From positions 992,001 through 1,056,000 of the forward strand of contig NZ_CP033878.1 in NCBI RefSeq assembly GCF_009690625.1: DNA of 64,000 nucleotides, in the 5' to 3' direction. Positions 53,041-61,301 of this stretch are shown in pieces. The DNA comes from Halorhabdus sp. CBA1104 (GTDB lineage Archaea; Halobacteriota; Halobacteria; Halobacteriales; Haloarculaceae). The position numbers were made by a program, and so were the translations under genes. Below the pieces are notes generated by a model. That model worked only from the letters and a program-made list of their open reading frames with translations. It was not told where the DNA came from and ran no database searches. Each line of letters opens with the position of its first letter. The first letter of the stretch is position 1.

Positions 53041-54084
53041 ATGACGGACGCCTATGTAGCCCTGGAGGGTGAGCGCATCGTCGAAGCACGCGCTCGCTCG
53101 CCGGGCACGACCCGCGGGGAACTGGTCTTTACGACAGCATACACCGGCTACGAGGAGAGCCTCACCGACCCCTCCTACGAGGAGCAGATCCTGACGTTCT
53201 CGTACCCGTTGATCGGGAACTACGGCGTCCGCGAGGAACGATTCGAGTCCGATCGCGTCCACCCGCGCGGGGTCGTCGCTCGCGAGCTGACCGACGACGT
53301 CGCCGAGTGGCTGCAAGCGGAAGGCCGGCCGGCCGTCGATCACATCGACACGCGCGAACTCGTCACCGAGATCCGTGACGAAGGTGCGATGAAGTGTGGG
53401 ATCGCCGCCGGCGAGGACGTCACCGAAGAGGACGCACTGGCCGAACTCCGGCAGTGCAAGCACATGAGCGAACACACCGATATCGGCAGTCAGGTCAGTG
53501 TGAGCGAGCCAGTCGTCTACAACGAAGACGGCGATGGCCCCGACGTCGCACTCATCGATTGTGGCGCGAAGGGTTCGATCCAGGAGTCACTGGTCGAGCG
53601 TGACGCTGTCGTCCACGTCCTCCCGTACGACACGACACCGGCCGAGATCGCGGCCCTCGATCCGGACCTCTTGTTTGTCTCCAATGGCCCGGGCGATCCG
53701 GAGAACTTCGAGGCCACCGCCGATCTGGTCGACGAATACGTCGGTGAGATTCCCCTGGCAGGTATCTGTCTCGGTCAGCAAGTCGTCGCCAACGCTCTGG
53801 GCGGGGAAACCGAGAAGATGGAGTTTGGCCACCGCGGCGTCAACCAGCCCGTTCGTGACCTCCGGACCGATCAGGTCGTCATGACGACCCAGAATCACGG
53901 CTACACGGTCGCCGAGCCGGGCGAGAACCTCGATGTGACTCAGATCAACGTCAACGACGACACGCCAGAGGGCTTAGAGAACGACGAGCTAGAAATCATC
54001 ACGCGCCAGTACCACCCGGAAGCCAATCCCGGCCCGCACGACTCGTTGTCGTTCTTCGACGACGTTTTGCAACTGGCCGAGTGA
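53041..54084 (+). CDS. carA: Carbamoyl-phosphate synthase small (glutaminase) subunit
   Basis: A 347-aa subunit that hydrolyses glutamine and channels ammonia to CarB for arginine and pyrimidine synthesis. The N-terminal domain starts DAYVALEGERIVEARA and has TTAYTGYEESLTDPSY. The glutaminase domain has nucleophile Cys in LAGICLGQQ, FGHRGVNQPVRD and the His-Glu pair in RQYHPEANPGP. The start at 53041 is a leaderless-type ATG close to the TATA-like TTATCA stretch. CarB is not in this window, which is unusual for bacteria but acceptable in archaea. Confidence 0.95.
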   Translation: MTDAYVALEGERIVEARARSPGTTRGELVFTTAYTGYEESLTDPSYEEQILTFSYPLIGNYGVREERFESDRVHPRGVVARELTDDVAEWLQAEGRPAVDHIDTRELVTEIRDEGAMKCGIAAGEDVTEEDALAELRQCKHMSEHTDIGSQVSVSEPVVYNEDGDGPDVALIDCGAKGSIQESLVERDAVVHVLPYDTTPAEIAALDPDLLFVSNGPGDPENFEATADLVDEYVGEIPLAGICLGQQVVANALGGETEKMEFGHRGVNQPVRDLRTDQVVMTTQNHGYTVAEPGENLDVTQINVNDDTPEGLENDELEIITRQYHPEANPGPHDSLSFFDDVLQLAE

Positions 54085-54114
54085 TCGCCCCGCGGTACGC
54101 CGCACAGAGCGGGC

Positions 54115-54978
54115 TTATCGCTCGCCACGGGCCGTCTGCATCGCCGCGCTGTTGTACGCGCTGCCGGCGCTGCCGTCTCGATCGAGGACGATAACCCCGG
54201 CCGTCCCCTCGACTCGATCGTCGAACCGATCGATCGCCCGCGTCGCCGCTCGCTCGGGTGAATCGCCGTCTTCGAGGCACCTGACGGCCCGGCGGGCCAG
54301 AGCCTCTTTCGCGATGTCCTCGCCCGCACCGGTCGCGCTTGCGCCGCCAGCCTTGGTGGCATAGAAGCCAGCACCGACCTGTGGGACGTCGCCGACCCGC
54401 CCGGCAAGTGCCGCCCACCGTCCGCCGGTCGACGTGCCGGTGACGATCCGGTCGCCGTCAGTCGCGACCGCACCGACTGTATCGTTGCCCCCGAAGTTCT
54501 CAGCCAGCCAGTCGAGTTGCTCGGCCACAGCATCCCCAGGCGGCGTGGTTTCGTTCCAGCGCTCCCGGGTCCGATCTGCCCAGCAATCGACGTCGGTTTC
54601 GACGCCGTTGGCCCCAGCGAAGTCGATCGCCGGTTCGCCAGCGAGCATGACGTGGGGCGTCTCTTCGAGAACCGCCCGGGCGACGTCGATCGCATTGGCG
54701 ACGCCTTCGAGCCCGGCGACGGCCCCACACTCCCGGTCGTCGGTCATCAGCCCGGCGTCGGTCCGAACCGCCCCGTCAGTCTGGACGGCGCTGCCAACCC
54801 CGGCGTTGAACCACGGATCAGCTTCGAGGGCGGTGATCGTCTCACAGACCGCTTCGAGGGGCGTCTCCTGGGCGAGGCCTGCCTCGATTGCGTTCTCGAT
54901 TCGCTGCTGTCTTTCTGGTGGCTGCTCGGGTGGCGACCCAGCGCCGCCGTGAGCGATGATGCGCACGGCCGTGGTCAC
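54115..54978 (-). CDS. Isoaspartyl peptidase/L-asparaginase (Ntn hydrolase)
   Basis: A 287-aa plant-type asparaginase precursor. It opens with VRIIAHGGAGSPPEQP and has NAGVGSAVQTDGAVRTDAGLM. The self-cleavage site and catalytic nucleophile is Thr167 in GGNDTVGAVATD, after which TSTGGRWAALAGRVGD lines the active site. It should cleave itself into alpha and beta chains and hydrolyse isoaspartyl bonds or asparagine. Its start overlaps the stop of the UPF0179 gene by four bases. Confidence 0.92.
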   Translation of the reverse strand: MTTAVRIIAHGGAGSPPEQPPERQQRIENAIEAGLAQETPLEAVCETITALEADPWFNAGVGSAVQTDGAVRTDAGLMTDDRECGAVAGLEGVANAIDVARAVLEETPHVMLAGEPAIDFAGANGVETDVDCWADRTRERWNETTPPGDAVAEQLDWLAENFGGNDTVGAVATDGDRIVTGTSTGGRWAALAGRVGDVPQVGAGFYATKAGGASATGAGEDIAKEALARRAVRCLEDGDSPERAATRAIDRFDDRVEGTAGVIVLDRDGSAGSAYNSAAMQTARGER

Positions 54979-55424
54979 TCCTCGGGCGGGGCGAGTTCGA
55001 CCTGCGTGAGGTCTCGCTCCAGCATACAGTAGTCGTGGGGCGGTTCGCCGACGACACTATCGATCCGGTAGGTCGTCTCGAAGTCAGCGCCAGCCGGTTC
55101 ACAGAGGGCGTGACTCGGGCACTCCTCGTGTGGACAGGGGCCTTCGAGATCGACCTTGCTCCCGGCGTAGGCACTCTGGGCAGCGACGTTCGCCTGGATC
55201 GGGGCAGGTTCGACTTCGACGGCTGTGACGCCGACGTCGTGAACCGCACACTCCAACGTGTTTGCGTTGTCCCGGACCTCGGTGACGCGATAGCGCCGGC
55301 CCTCCGTGAGGTTCAGACACTGGTCACGATAGGGACAACCCTCACAGGCGGCCGATTCCCCCTGGTAGACGAACTCGCTGCCGGGATCGGCCAACCGCGT
55401 CCCGAGTAAGGTGATCTCTGTCAT
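54975..55424 (-). CDS. UPF0179 family protein
   Basis: A 149-aa archaeal protein of unknown function with eight or more Cys, several in pairs: CEGCPYRDQC, CAVHDVG, CPHEECPSHALC and the late YCMLERD. The Cys pattern suggests an iron-sulfur cluster or zinc sites. The family is widespread in Euryarchaeota. It overlaps the asparaginase gene (ATGA). Confidence 0.9.
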   Translation of the reverse strand: MTEITLLGTRLADPGSEFVYQGESAACEGCPYRDQCLNLTEGRRYRVTEVRDNANTLECAVHDVGVTAVEVEPAPIQANVAAQSAYAGSKVDLEGPCPHEECPSHALCEPAGADFETTYRIDSVVGEPPHDYCMLERDLTQVELAPPEE

Positions 55425-55450
55425 TAGACCGGCATAAGCGGCCGCGCCGA

Positions 55451-55909
55451 TTAAGTCTCCCGACCGGTCAGCGTATCGAGTCGGTCGAGGTACGCCGCCC
55501 GTGGCTGCTGGTACAGTGTCCGATAGTCGATCTCGCCGGCCGTGAACGCACGAGCCAGTTCGAGTGCGCCGTCCAGCGCCGCGTCCCGGTCGTCGTACTC
55601 ACGAGTCTCGCCCTCGATCTCCGGCTCCAGAAACAGCGTCACACGCCACGGGTCGTCGGGATCGGGTTCAGGCCGGCCCGGGCGTCGCTGTCGCCGACCG
55701 CGGGTGACGTACAGCGTCGGGAGACACGGAGCCGGAAACGCCTCGGAATCGAAGACATCCGGTCGGTAGACCAAGACCAGTGTGGTCGGCTCCTCGCTCC
55801 AGACGGACCATCCATCGGGCACCGAATCGATTGGCACGGTCGGACCACGAACCACGGTCCAAAGAACTTCTCGGTCGGTGCCGGTCCGTGCGATAGGCAC
55901 ACTGGACAC
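55451..55909 (-). CDS. DUF5820-like haloarchaeal protein
   Basis: A 152-aa soluble protein with PDGWSVWSEEPTTLVLVYRPD and an acidic C-terminal helix DALDGALELARAFTAGEID-like. It matches a conserved haloarchaeal family of unknown function (DUF5820). The start is a GTG at 55909. It lies 26 bases upstream of the UPF0179 gene on the same strand, so the three minus-strand genes may form one unit. Confidence 0.8.
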   Translation of the reverse strand: MSSVPIARTGTDREVLWTVVRGPTVPIDSVPDGWSVWSEEPTTLVLVYRPDVFDSEAFPAPCLPTLYVTRGRRQRRPGRPEPDPDDPWRVTLFLEPEIEGETREYDDRDAALDGALELARAFTAGEIDYRTLYQQPRAAYLDRLDTLTGRET

Positions 55910-56074
55910 CTACGCGAAGTCCGGCGACGTTCATCCGGGAGCGTCGCCTATCGCTGATCGTGAGTCCTCACTTTGGACGGGCGGGGAGCGACGACCCCAA
56001 CGCCGACAATCAGTCACGTTTCGAGTCCCACATTCGACCGAGCGCTTATACAGACACCCGATGGAAGTGGAACT

Positions 56075-56461
56075 ATGTCCGAGACGCTATCTGTCAACAC
56101 TGACGGGCGGCTGTCGGTCATCGACGTAACGAGTCGTGTCCAAGATATTGTGCCACCCGAGGCAACCGGGACGTGCACCATTTTCGTGCCACACACGACG
56201 GCTGGTGTTACGATCAACGAAGGCGAACAGCGGTTGCTGGCTGATTTCGAGACGGCGCTGGCAGATCTGGTCCCGGATGATGGCTGGGACCACGACCGGA
56301 TCGACGACAATGCAGACGCACACGTGCGATCGATGTTGATCGGCCCGAGCGTGACCGTCCCGGTCGCGGACGGACAACTCGAGTTGGGAACCTGGCAGTC
56401 GATCCTGTTCGTCGAATGTGACGGGCCGCGTACCCGGACACTGCGCGTCCAGACGAGTTGA
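56075..56461 (+). CDS. YjbQ/UPF0047 family protein (secondary thiamine-phosphate synthase)
   Basis: A 128-aa YjbQ-type protein. Landmarks are TIFVPHTTAGVTINE with the conserved His, HDRIDDNADAHVRSMLIGPSVTVP and the C-terminal GTWQSILFVECDGPRTR. Members of the family show weak thiamine-phosphate synthase activity; the physiological role is uncertain. ATG 56075 is chosen because the upstream in-frame codons overlap the promoter and are not conserved. It is 57 bases upstream of nop5. Confidence 0.9.
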   Translation: MSETLSVNTDGRLSVIDVTSRVQDIVPPEATGTCTIFVPHTTAGVTINEGEQRLLADFETALADLVPDDGWDHDRIDDNADAHVRSMLIGPSVTVPVADGQLELGTWQSILFVECDGPRTRTLRVQTS

Positions 56462-56518
56462 TCCGACTGGTGGTCTCACTTTGGGGACTTTTATCGACGT
56501 GGGTACCGACCTCCCTAC

Positions 56519-57358
56519 ATGGACAGCGACGACGGCTGGTTTCGGGGGGTCGATCCTGACGATGAGAGGGCGGCCGCGACAGCCATCGCGGACGGACGGG
56601 CGGAGGAGCCGGCTGCGTGGCCGGCTACCGCGGTCGAATCGGGGTTCGCACCGGCGGAAGCGACCTACTACGAGCGACTCCGGACAGCCACGATCGAAGC
56701 GGCAAAGACCGGAGTGACCGAACGCGAACAGGCCGACGATCAACAGTTGGTCCACGCGATCCGCTCGCTCGATGATTGTGAACGGACCGCAAACGAACTA
56801 GCAGAACGCGTCGCCGAGTGGGCGGGCACTCGGTTCGACGACGCCGGCACGGGAGTCGAGTACGCGCGGGAGCTGGCCGAACGCGAGCCGGACGATCCAG
56901 CCCAAGCGCGACTCGTCGAACTGGCCAGTCGCGTCGCGGGGCTCGCCGAGGAGGCAGCCACGTTGCGACAGTACGTCGAGACGACGACGCCGGATGTCGC
57001 GCCCAACCTCGCAGCGCTTGCGGGGCCTGTCCTTGCAGCCAGGCTGCTATCCTTGGCCGGGGGGCTAGAGACGCTGGCGAAAAAGCCCAGCGGGACGGTG
57101 CAGGTCCTAGGTGCGGAGGACGCCCTCTTTGCCCACTTGCAGGGATCGGCCCCGTCGCCGAAGCACGGAGTTATCTACACTCACGAGTACGTCCGAGGGA
57201 CAGACCCCGAGCATCGGGGATCGGCTGCCCGGGCGCTCGCGGGAAAGCTCTCGATCGCCGCACGGATCGATCACTACAGTGGGGATCGCCGCCCGGAACT
57301 GGCGGCAGAACTCGACGAGCGCATCGAGGCGATCCAGTCGCGGGGTGAGAGCGAATGA
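56519..57358 (+). CDS. Nop5/Nop56-type C/D box RNP protein
   Basis: A 279-aa NOP-domain protein, the scaffold of archaeal C/D box RNPs that guide 2'-O-methylation of rRNA and tRNA. A short fibrillarin-binding N-terminal region precedes a coiled coil (residues about 70-150) and the conserved NOP domain: PNLAALAGPVLAARLLSLAGGL, LGAEDALFAHLQGSAPSPKHG, then RALAGKLSIAARID. It overlaps the fibrillarin gene by four bases, matching the conserved archaeal gene pair. Confidence 0.94.
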   Translation: MDSDDGWFRGVDPDDERAAATAIADGRAEEPAAWPATAVESGFAPAEATYYERLRTATIEAAKTGVTEREQADDQQLVHAIRSLDDCERTANELAERVAEWAGTRFDDAGTGVEYARELAEREPDDPAQARLVELASRVAGLAEEAATLRQYVETTTPDVAPNLAALAGPVLAARLLSLAGGLETLAKKPSGTVQVLGAEDALFAHLQGSAPSPKHGVIYTHEYVRGTDPEHRGSAARALAGKLSIAARIDHYSGDRRPELAAELDERIEAIQSRGESE

Positions 57359-57981
57359 GCCTCCCCGCGGGCGTCGAACGGCGTGAGTTCGACGGGCAAT
57401 CGGGACTGGCAACGCAGGGGCCGCCGGTCTACGGCGAGCCGGTGGTCGAGGGGTGGCGTCGCTGGGATCCGAACCGATCGAAGCTCGGTGCGATGTTACA
57501 GACGGACATCCACACCGACTTCGACGGCGGCGAGACGGTGCTGTACCTCGGTGCGGCCAGTGGGACGACAGTGAGCCACGTCGCTGACTTCGCCGGCCCG
57601 ACTTACGCCGTCGAATTCGCGGCCCGACCGATGCGGGATTTGGTCGCGGTAGCTCGCGACCGTGAGCGGCTGTTTCCGCTGTTGAAAGACGCACGAGCGC
57701 CCGAAACCTACGCACACGTCGTCGAACCAGTCGACGTGATCGTCCAGGACGTCGCGACTCGTGGACAGGCCGCGGTGGCACTGGCCAACCGCCGGTTCTT
57801 GCGGGACGATGGCCGGTTGTACATGGCGATCAAGGCCCGCAGCGAGGACGTCACACAATCACCAGAGACCGTTTTCGAGGACGTGCTCGATTCCCTCTCG
57901 ACGGGCTACGAGATACTCGATCGCACCCGACTGGAACCGTACCACGACGACCACCTCGCGGTGGTCGCCCGGCCGCGGTGA
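57355..57981 (+). CDS. flpA: Fibrillarin-like rRNA/tRNA 2'-O-methyltransferase
   Basis: A 208-aa SAM-dependent methyltransferase, the catalytic subunit of C/D box RNPs. It has [14 protein letters not shown], motif [18 protein letters not shown], the acidic loop YAVEFAARP and motif for substrate ribose [12 protein letters not shown]. The catalytic Lys is in [11 protein letters not shown]. It is translationally coupled to nop5. Confidence 0.95.
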   Translation: MSLPAGVERREFDGQSGLATQGPPVYGEPVVEGWRRWDPNRSKLGAMLQTDIHTDFDGGETVLYLGAASGTTVSHVADFAGPTYAVEFAARPMRDLVAVARDRERLFPLLKDARAPETYAHVVEPVDVIVQDVATRGQAAVALANRRFLRDDGRLYMAIKARSEDVTQSPETVFEDVLDSLSTGYEILDRTRLEPYHDDHLAVVARPR

Positions 57982-58030
57982 GTGTGACGAACAGAACCCT
58001 TTAGCCCGACCGAATCCAACGAACGAGGCG

Positions 58031-59116
58031 ATGGCGACGGCTCCGGAAGATGTGTTCGACCGTCAGGGGACGCTGGGCATCGAAGAGGAATTCTACGTCG
58101 TCGACGATCACGGTCGACCGGTGTCCGGGACCGACACGCTCGTCTACGAAACTGATCCCCCCGAGATTCTCGAAGAGCGGCTGGATCACGAGCTGTTCAA
58201 AACGGTCATCGAGACCCAGACGCCAGTGATCGCCGATCCGGCGACTGCGCAGGACGAACTGGCTGCCGTTCGCAGCGCGTTAGTAGAACACGCCCGGAAT
58301 CACGGCTACAGGATCGCCGCCGCAGGCTTGCATCCGGCAGCCAAGTGGCGCGAGTTGGAACACGCCGAAAAGCCGCGGTATCAGGCTCAACTCGATCGCA
58401 TCCAGTATCCCCAGCACCGCAATACGACGGCCGGACTGCACGTCCACGTCGGCGTCGACGATCCCGACAAGGCCGTCTGGATCGCAAACGAGATCCGCTG
58501 GCATCTCCCCGTCTTGCTGGCGCTGTCGGCGAACTCTCCGTACTGGAATGGCTTCGATACAGGACTGCAATCTGCCCGCGCAAAGATCTTCGAGGGGCTA
58601 CCGAACACCGGGATGCCCTCTGCCTTCGACTCCTTCGAGTCCTTTCAGCAGTACGAACGCCGGATGATCGAGACGGATTCGGTCGACGATCGCGGAGAGC
58701 TGTGGTTCGACGTTCGCCCGCACACGGGCTATGGGACTGTCGAAATACGGACACCCGACAGCCAGGCGTCGATCGATCGCGTCCTGGCGCTGGTCGAGTA
58801 TATCCGGGAACTGGTCGTAGACCTGGCCGCCCGGTACGAAGACGGAGAGACTGGGACGACCATTCGGCGGGAACTGCTCGATGAGAACAAGTGGCGAGCG
58901 ATCCGGTACGGCCGCGAGGCCTCGTTTATTGCGCGCGATGGGGAGGGCACTGTGGCTCTGGAGACCGTGATCCAGCGCGATCGTGACCGACTAGACGTCT
59001 CGCGGATCGATGCGCTGGTCGACACCGAGAGCGGGGCCGAGCGCCAGCGCCGGCTCCGTGCCGAAGCGGGAGTCGACGCCCTCTGTGAGTCGGTAGTGGT
59101 GGCCGATCCGCAGTAG
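58031..59116 (+). CDS. gshA: Glutamate-cysteine ligase (GshA-like, GCS2 family)
   Basis: A 361-aa GCS2 protein expected to make gamma-glutamylcysteine, the main low-molecular thiol of haloarchaea. It has [20 protein letters not shown] (metal-binding Glu triad), [21 protein letters not shown], the [16 protein letters not shown] substrate loop and [21 protein letters not shown]. The length and motifs match haloarchaeal GshA better than the 512-aa paralogue at 40 kb. ATG 58031 is chosen because homologous sequence begins there. Gamma-Glu-Cys could be the thiol served by the flavin disulfide reductase at 5.6 kb. Confidence 0.9.
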   Translation: MATAPEDVFDRQGTLGIEEEFYVVDDHGRPVSGTDTLVYETDPPEILEERLDHELFKTVIETQTPVIADPATAQDELAAVRSALVEHARNHGYRIAAAGLHPAAKWRELEHAEKPRYQAQLDRIQYPQHRNTTAGLHVHVGVDDPDKAVWIANEIRWHLPVLLALSANSPYWNGFDTGLQSARAKIFEGLPNTGMPSAFDSFESFQQYERRMIETDSVDDRGELWFDVRPHTGYGTVEIRTPDSQASIDRVLALVEYIRELVVDLAARYEDGETGTTIRRELLDENKWRAIRYGREASFIARDGEGTVALETVIQRDRDRLDVSRIDALVDTESGAERQRRLRAEAGVDALCESVVVADPQ

Positions 59117-59162
59117 CCAAGCATTTTTAGCTCGGCACGGCTTCTGTCCCCGTAGAAAGGAC

Positions 59163-59651
59163 ATGACTGACGAGTCACCAACGGACGAGCCGACCGAGGG
59201 CGAGGACGTCCGCGAGCGGCTTCAGGAGGGGGCCGATCGCGCGGTCGAAGAGTTCGACGAGCGACTGATCGATCTGCTGTCGTGGCTGCTGGATACGGAG
59301 ACCCGAGCGCGGATCTACATCTATCTGCGATCGACGGCAGAGAGCACCAGCGAGGAGATCGCTGACGGGACCGGGTTGTACCCGAGTACCGTTCGGGAGG
59401 CGCTGGCGGAGTTACACGAGGAAGAAGTCGTCACTCGCGCAAAGCGCGAACACGATGGGGCCGGAAACAATCCCTACGAGTACAGTGCGATCGCGCCAAG
59501 CGAGCTCGTCGGTGACGTGGTCGGCGACGTCCAAGAGCAGTTGAATACGGTGGTCAACCTCGATTCACACCTGCACGCTGAAGAGACAGACACCGAGGAG
59601 CCGATCACGATTACCGTCGAGGAAGCCGGGGAAACCGACGCGGAAACGTAA
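59163..59651 (+). CDS. Winged-helix transcriptional regulator (TrmB/ArsR-like)
   Basis: A 162-aa regulator with an acidic N terminus, then a winged helix LDTETRARIYIYLRSTAESTSEEIAD and GLYPSTVREALAELHEEEVV, with the wing RAKREHDGAGNNPYEYSAI. An acidic C-terminal helical region follows. No sensor motif is visible. It lies 46 bases after gshA and 53 before coaD, all on the plus strand. Confidence 0.85.
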   Translation: MTDESPTDEPTEGEDVRERLQEGADRAVEEFDERLIDLLSWLLDTETRARIYIYLRSTAESTSEEIADGTGLYPSTVREALAELHEEEVVTRAKREHDGAGNNPYEYSAIAPSELVGDVVGDVQEQLNTVVNLDSHLHAEETDTEEPITITVEEAGETDAET

Positions 59652-59704
59652 CTGGGAGTGGCCGTTCCGAAGGCACTAAATCGCCCGCCGCCGTGGACTG
59701 AGAC

Positions 59705-60199
59705 ATGCAGATCGCGCTGGGGGGCACGTTCGATCCGATCCACGACGGCCATCGCGCACTCTTCGAACGCGCATTCGAACGCGGCGACGTCACTGTCGGA
59801 CTGACGAGCGACGAGCTCGCCCCCGACACCCGTCAGGAAGGACGGCCGATCCGGGACTACACCGACCGACTTGCCGACCTCCGGGCGGAGTTGTCGGCTT
59901 TTGCCGAGGACTACGACCGAGACTACGAGATCCGGAAACTGGAGGCCCCGACCGGCATCGCGACCGAGGCCCAATTCGACGTGCTCGTCGTCTCGCCCGA
60001 GACCGAGACCGGTGGCAAGCGCATCAACGAGATCCGCCAGGAGAACGGCCGCGAAGTCTTAGAAATCGATGTCGTCGATCACGTCACGGCCGAAGACGGC
60101 AAGCCGATCTCGTCGACGCGGATCGTCCGCGGCGAGATCGACGAACACGGGAATCTGACGCCCGATCGGGACGGCCGCGAGCCCGCTGTCGAAGAGTAA
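59705..60199 (+). CDS. coaD: Phosphopantetheine adenylyltransferase (archaeal type)
   Basis: A 164-aa nucleotidyltransferase of coenzyme A synthesis, making dephospho-CoA from 4'-phosphopantetheine. It has the HxGH motif in GGTFDPIHDGHRALFE, a nucleotide-binding QFDVLVVSPETETGG and the ISSTRI segment near the end. These match archaeal CoaD/eukaryotic PPAT. The stop codon abuts that of the convergent TFB-like gene. Confidence 0.95.
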   Translation: MQIALGGTFDPIHDGHRALFERAFERGDVTVGLTSDELAPDTRQEGRPIRDYTDRLADLRAELSAFAEDYDRDYEIRKLEAPTGIATEAQFDVLVVSPETETGGKRINEIRQENGREVLEIDVVDHVTAEDGKPISSTRIVRGEIDEHGNLTPDRDGREPAVEE

Positions 60200-60508
60200 C
60201 TACCAGTCGGGGGCGTCAAAGCCCGCCGTTTCGAGCAGTTCTTTCCAGTGCTGCTGGACAGTGAGTCGTGAGACGTCGGTCGCCTCGGCGACCTGGCCCT
60301 GGGATCGTTGATCGCCGGCGACCAGTGCGCCGACGTAGATACTGGCCGCGAGGATCGCCTGTTTCGAGCGGTCTTCGTCCGGGACGTTAGTGAGAAAGAC
60401 GTCGGTCGCTCGCGACGTGGCGGTCTCGGTCAGGTCGAGTGTCTCGGCCGCGTCCTCGATAGCCTCGATCCACTCCTCGTTTTCGACCTGATCGCGAGCG
60501 CGGTACAT
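60200..60508 (-). CDS. Single-repeat TFB-like (TFIIB cyclin fold) protein
   Basis: A 102-aa protein matching one cyclin repeat of TFIIB/TFB: IEDAAETLDLTETATSRATDVFL, then SKQAILAASIYVGALVAGDQRSQGQVAEA and VSRLTVQQHWKELLETAGF, whose last helix is the DNA-contacting HTH of the second repeat type. A full TFB has about 310-330 aa with a zinc ribbon, B-finger and two repeats, all absent here. It may compete with TFBs or act as a regulator. It lies directly next to the tRNA-Leu on its other side and is the last core-genome-like gene before the island. Confidence 0.8.
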   Translation of the reverse strand: MYRARDQVENEEWIEAIEDAAETLDLTETATSRATDVFLTNVPDEDRSKQAILAASIYVGALVAGDQRSQGQVAEATDVSRLTVQQHWKELLETAGFDAPDW

Positions 60509-60592
60509 GGACGGGCGTAGGGTGGTCGCCGGCTTAAATCCCTGTGGGGCAAAGCGTCAGGTTCATTTTCCGGGGCGGGAATTGTACGCTGA

Positions 60593-60676
60593 GCGCGGGT
60601 AGCCAAGCCAGGAAACGGCGCAGCGCTTAGGACGCTGTCCCGTAGGGGTCCGCCGGTTCAAATCCGGTCCCGCGCA
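60593..60676 (+). tRNA. tRNA-Leu (anticodon UAG)
   Basis: An 84-nt cloverleaf. The acceptor stem pairs GCGCGGG (60593-60599) with CCCGCGC (60669-60675), with discriminator A at 60676. The anticodon stem pairs CAGCG with CGCTG around loop CTTAGGA, giving anticodon UAG for Leu codon CUA. A long variable arm (TCCCGTAGGGG region) and a TTCAAAT T loop agree with a class II Leu tRNA. No CCA is encoded. The last 20 bases or so recur three times downstream. Confidence 0.95.
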
Positions 60677-60784
60677 TTTTGCGGCGAACAATACGTGAGC
60701 CGCAAATGCCGAATGAGGATTTGAACCCTGGAAGTCACAGCCCGCGAAGCCGAGCAAAGCGAGGCGAGCCGGAATGTCTTCCTT

Positions 60785-60808
60785 CGGTTCAAATCCGGTC
60801 CCGCGCAT
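60785..60808 (+). repeat. Copy 2 of the tRNA-Leu 3' end (att-like)
   Basis: A perfect repeat of the tRNA T-arm loop to acceptor 3' end plus the following T, starting with CGGTTCAAATCC and ending GTCCCGCGCAT, 130 bases after the tRNA copy. Repeats of a tRNA 3' end are the usual footprint of tyrosine-integrase attachment sites. Confidence 0.9.
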
Positions 60809-60890
60809 GAGCGAACGAAGTGAGCGAAGAGCAGGAGCGGATTTGTGGTAGACCGAGGTTCTGCGCCGAAGGCGCAGGTTCTCGGGCGTA

Positions 60891-60912
60891 GTTCAAATCC
60901 GGTCCCGCGCAT
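60891..60912 (+). repeat. Copy 3 of the tRNA-Leu 3' end (att-like)
   Basis: 22 bases identical to the tRNA end (GTTCAAATCC through CGCGCAT), about 106 bases beyond copy 2. It is followed at once by the hairpin-rich block. Confidence 0.9.
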
Positions 60913-60914
60913 AG

Positions 60915-60941
60915 CGAGGCGCGAACGGAGTGAGCGCCTCG
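60915..60941. repeat. Hairpin CGAGGCGC/GCGCCTCG
   Basis: Perfect 8-bp arms around an 11-base loop directly after copy 3 of the tRNA end. It could be structured RNA, a terminator or a recombination site feature. Confidence 0.6.
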
Positions 60942-60974
60942 AAAACGACGAACGGTGAGCGGAGCGAACCGTGA

Positions 60975-61002
60975 GTCGATCGCGAACAAATTCGCGATCG
61001 AC
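60975..61002. repeat. Perfect 12-bp stem with CAAA loop
   Basis: The arms GTCGATCGCGAA and TTCGCGATCGAC are perfectly complementary around a four-base loop CAAA. It is the strongest hairpin in the post-tRNA array. No T tract follows, so an ordinary terminator is doubtful. Confidence 0.7.
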
Positions 61003-61120
61003 TGCAATCGAGATTGGGATTTGAACCCTGCGAGGAAGGCACAGCGAGTGCGAGACCCGACCTGTGGGAGCATCTCGGATTGCGAGCGGTGAAACCGCGA
61101 GCGAGTATGTCTCGGTCCGG

Positions 61121-61139
61121 CTCAAATCCGGTCCCGCGC
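61121..61139 (+). repeat. Copy 4 of the tRNA-Leu 3' end (att-like, degenerate)
   Basis: CTCAAATCC to GTCCCGCGC matches the tRNA 3' end apart from the first T changed to C. It lies about 210 bases after copy 3 and 160 bases before the restriction-modification gene. Confidence 0.85.
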
Positions 61140-61301
61140 GAGACACGACTGTCGAAAGTGTCTCAATTATAATCAGAAGCGATCGAAGCGAGTCGTGAGT
61201 CGAGCACGAACAATTTCGTGAGTGGAGAGTGCGAGTACCGATTAGTTCGATACCCTGCGTCATTTATTAGTAGTCGCCGGAGTGCAGTGTGAGTATCTCC
61301 G

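Noticed and set aside
60563-61263. Minus-strand frames with repeated CAGPDLN-like peptide over the tRNA-end array
   Set aside because: These are translations of the repeated tRNA 3' ends and hairpins, a known kind of spurious gene call.
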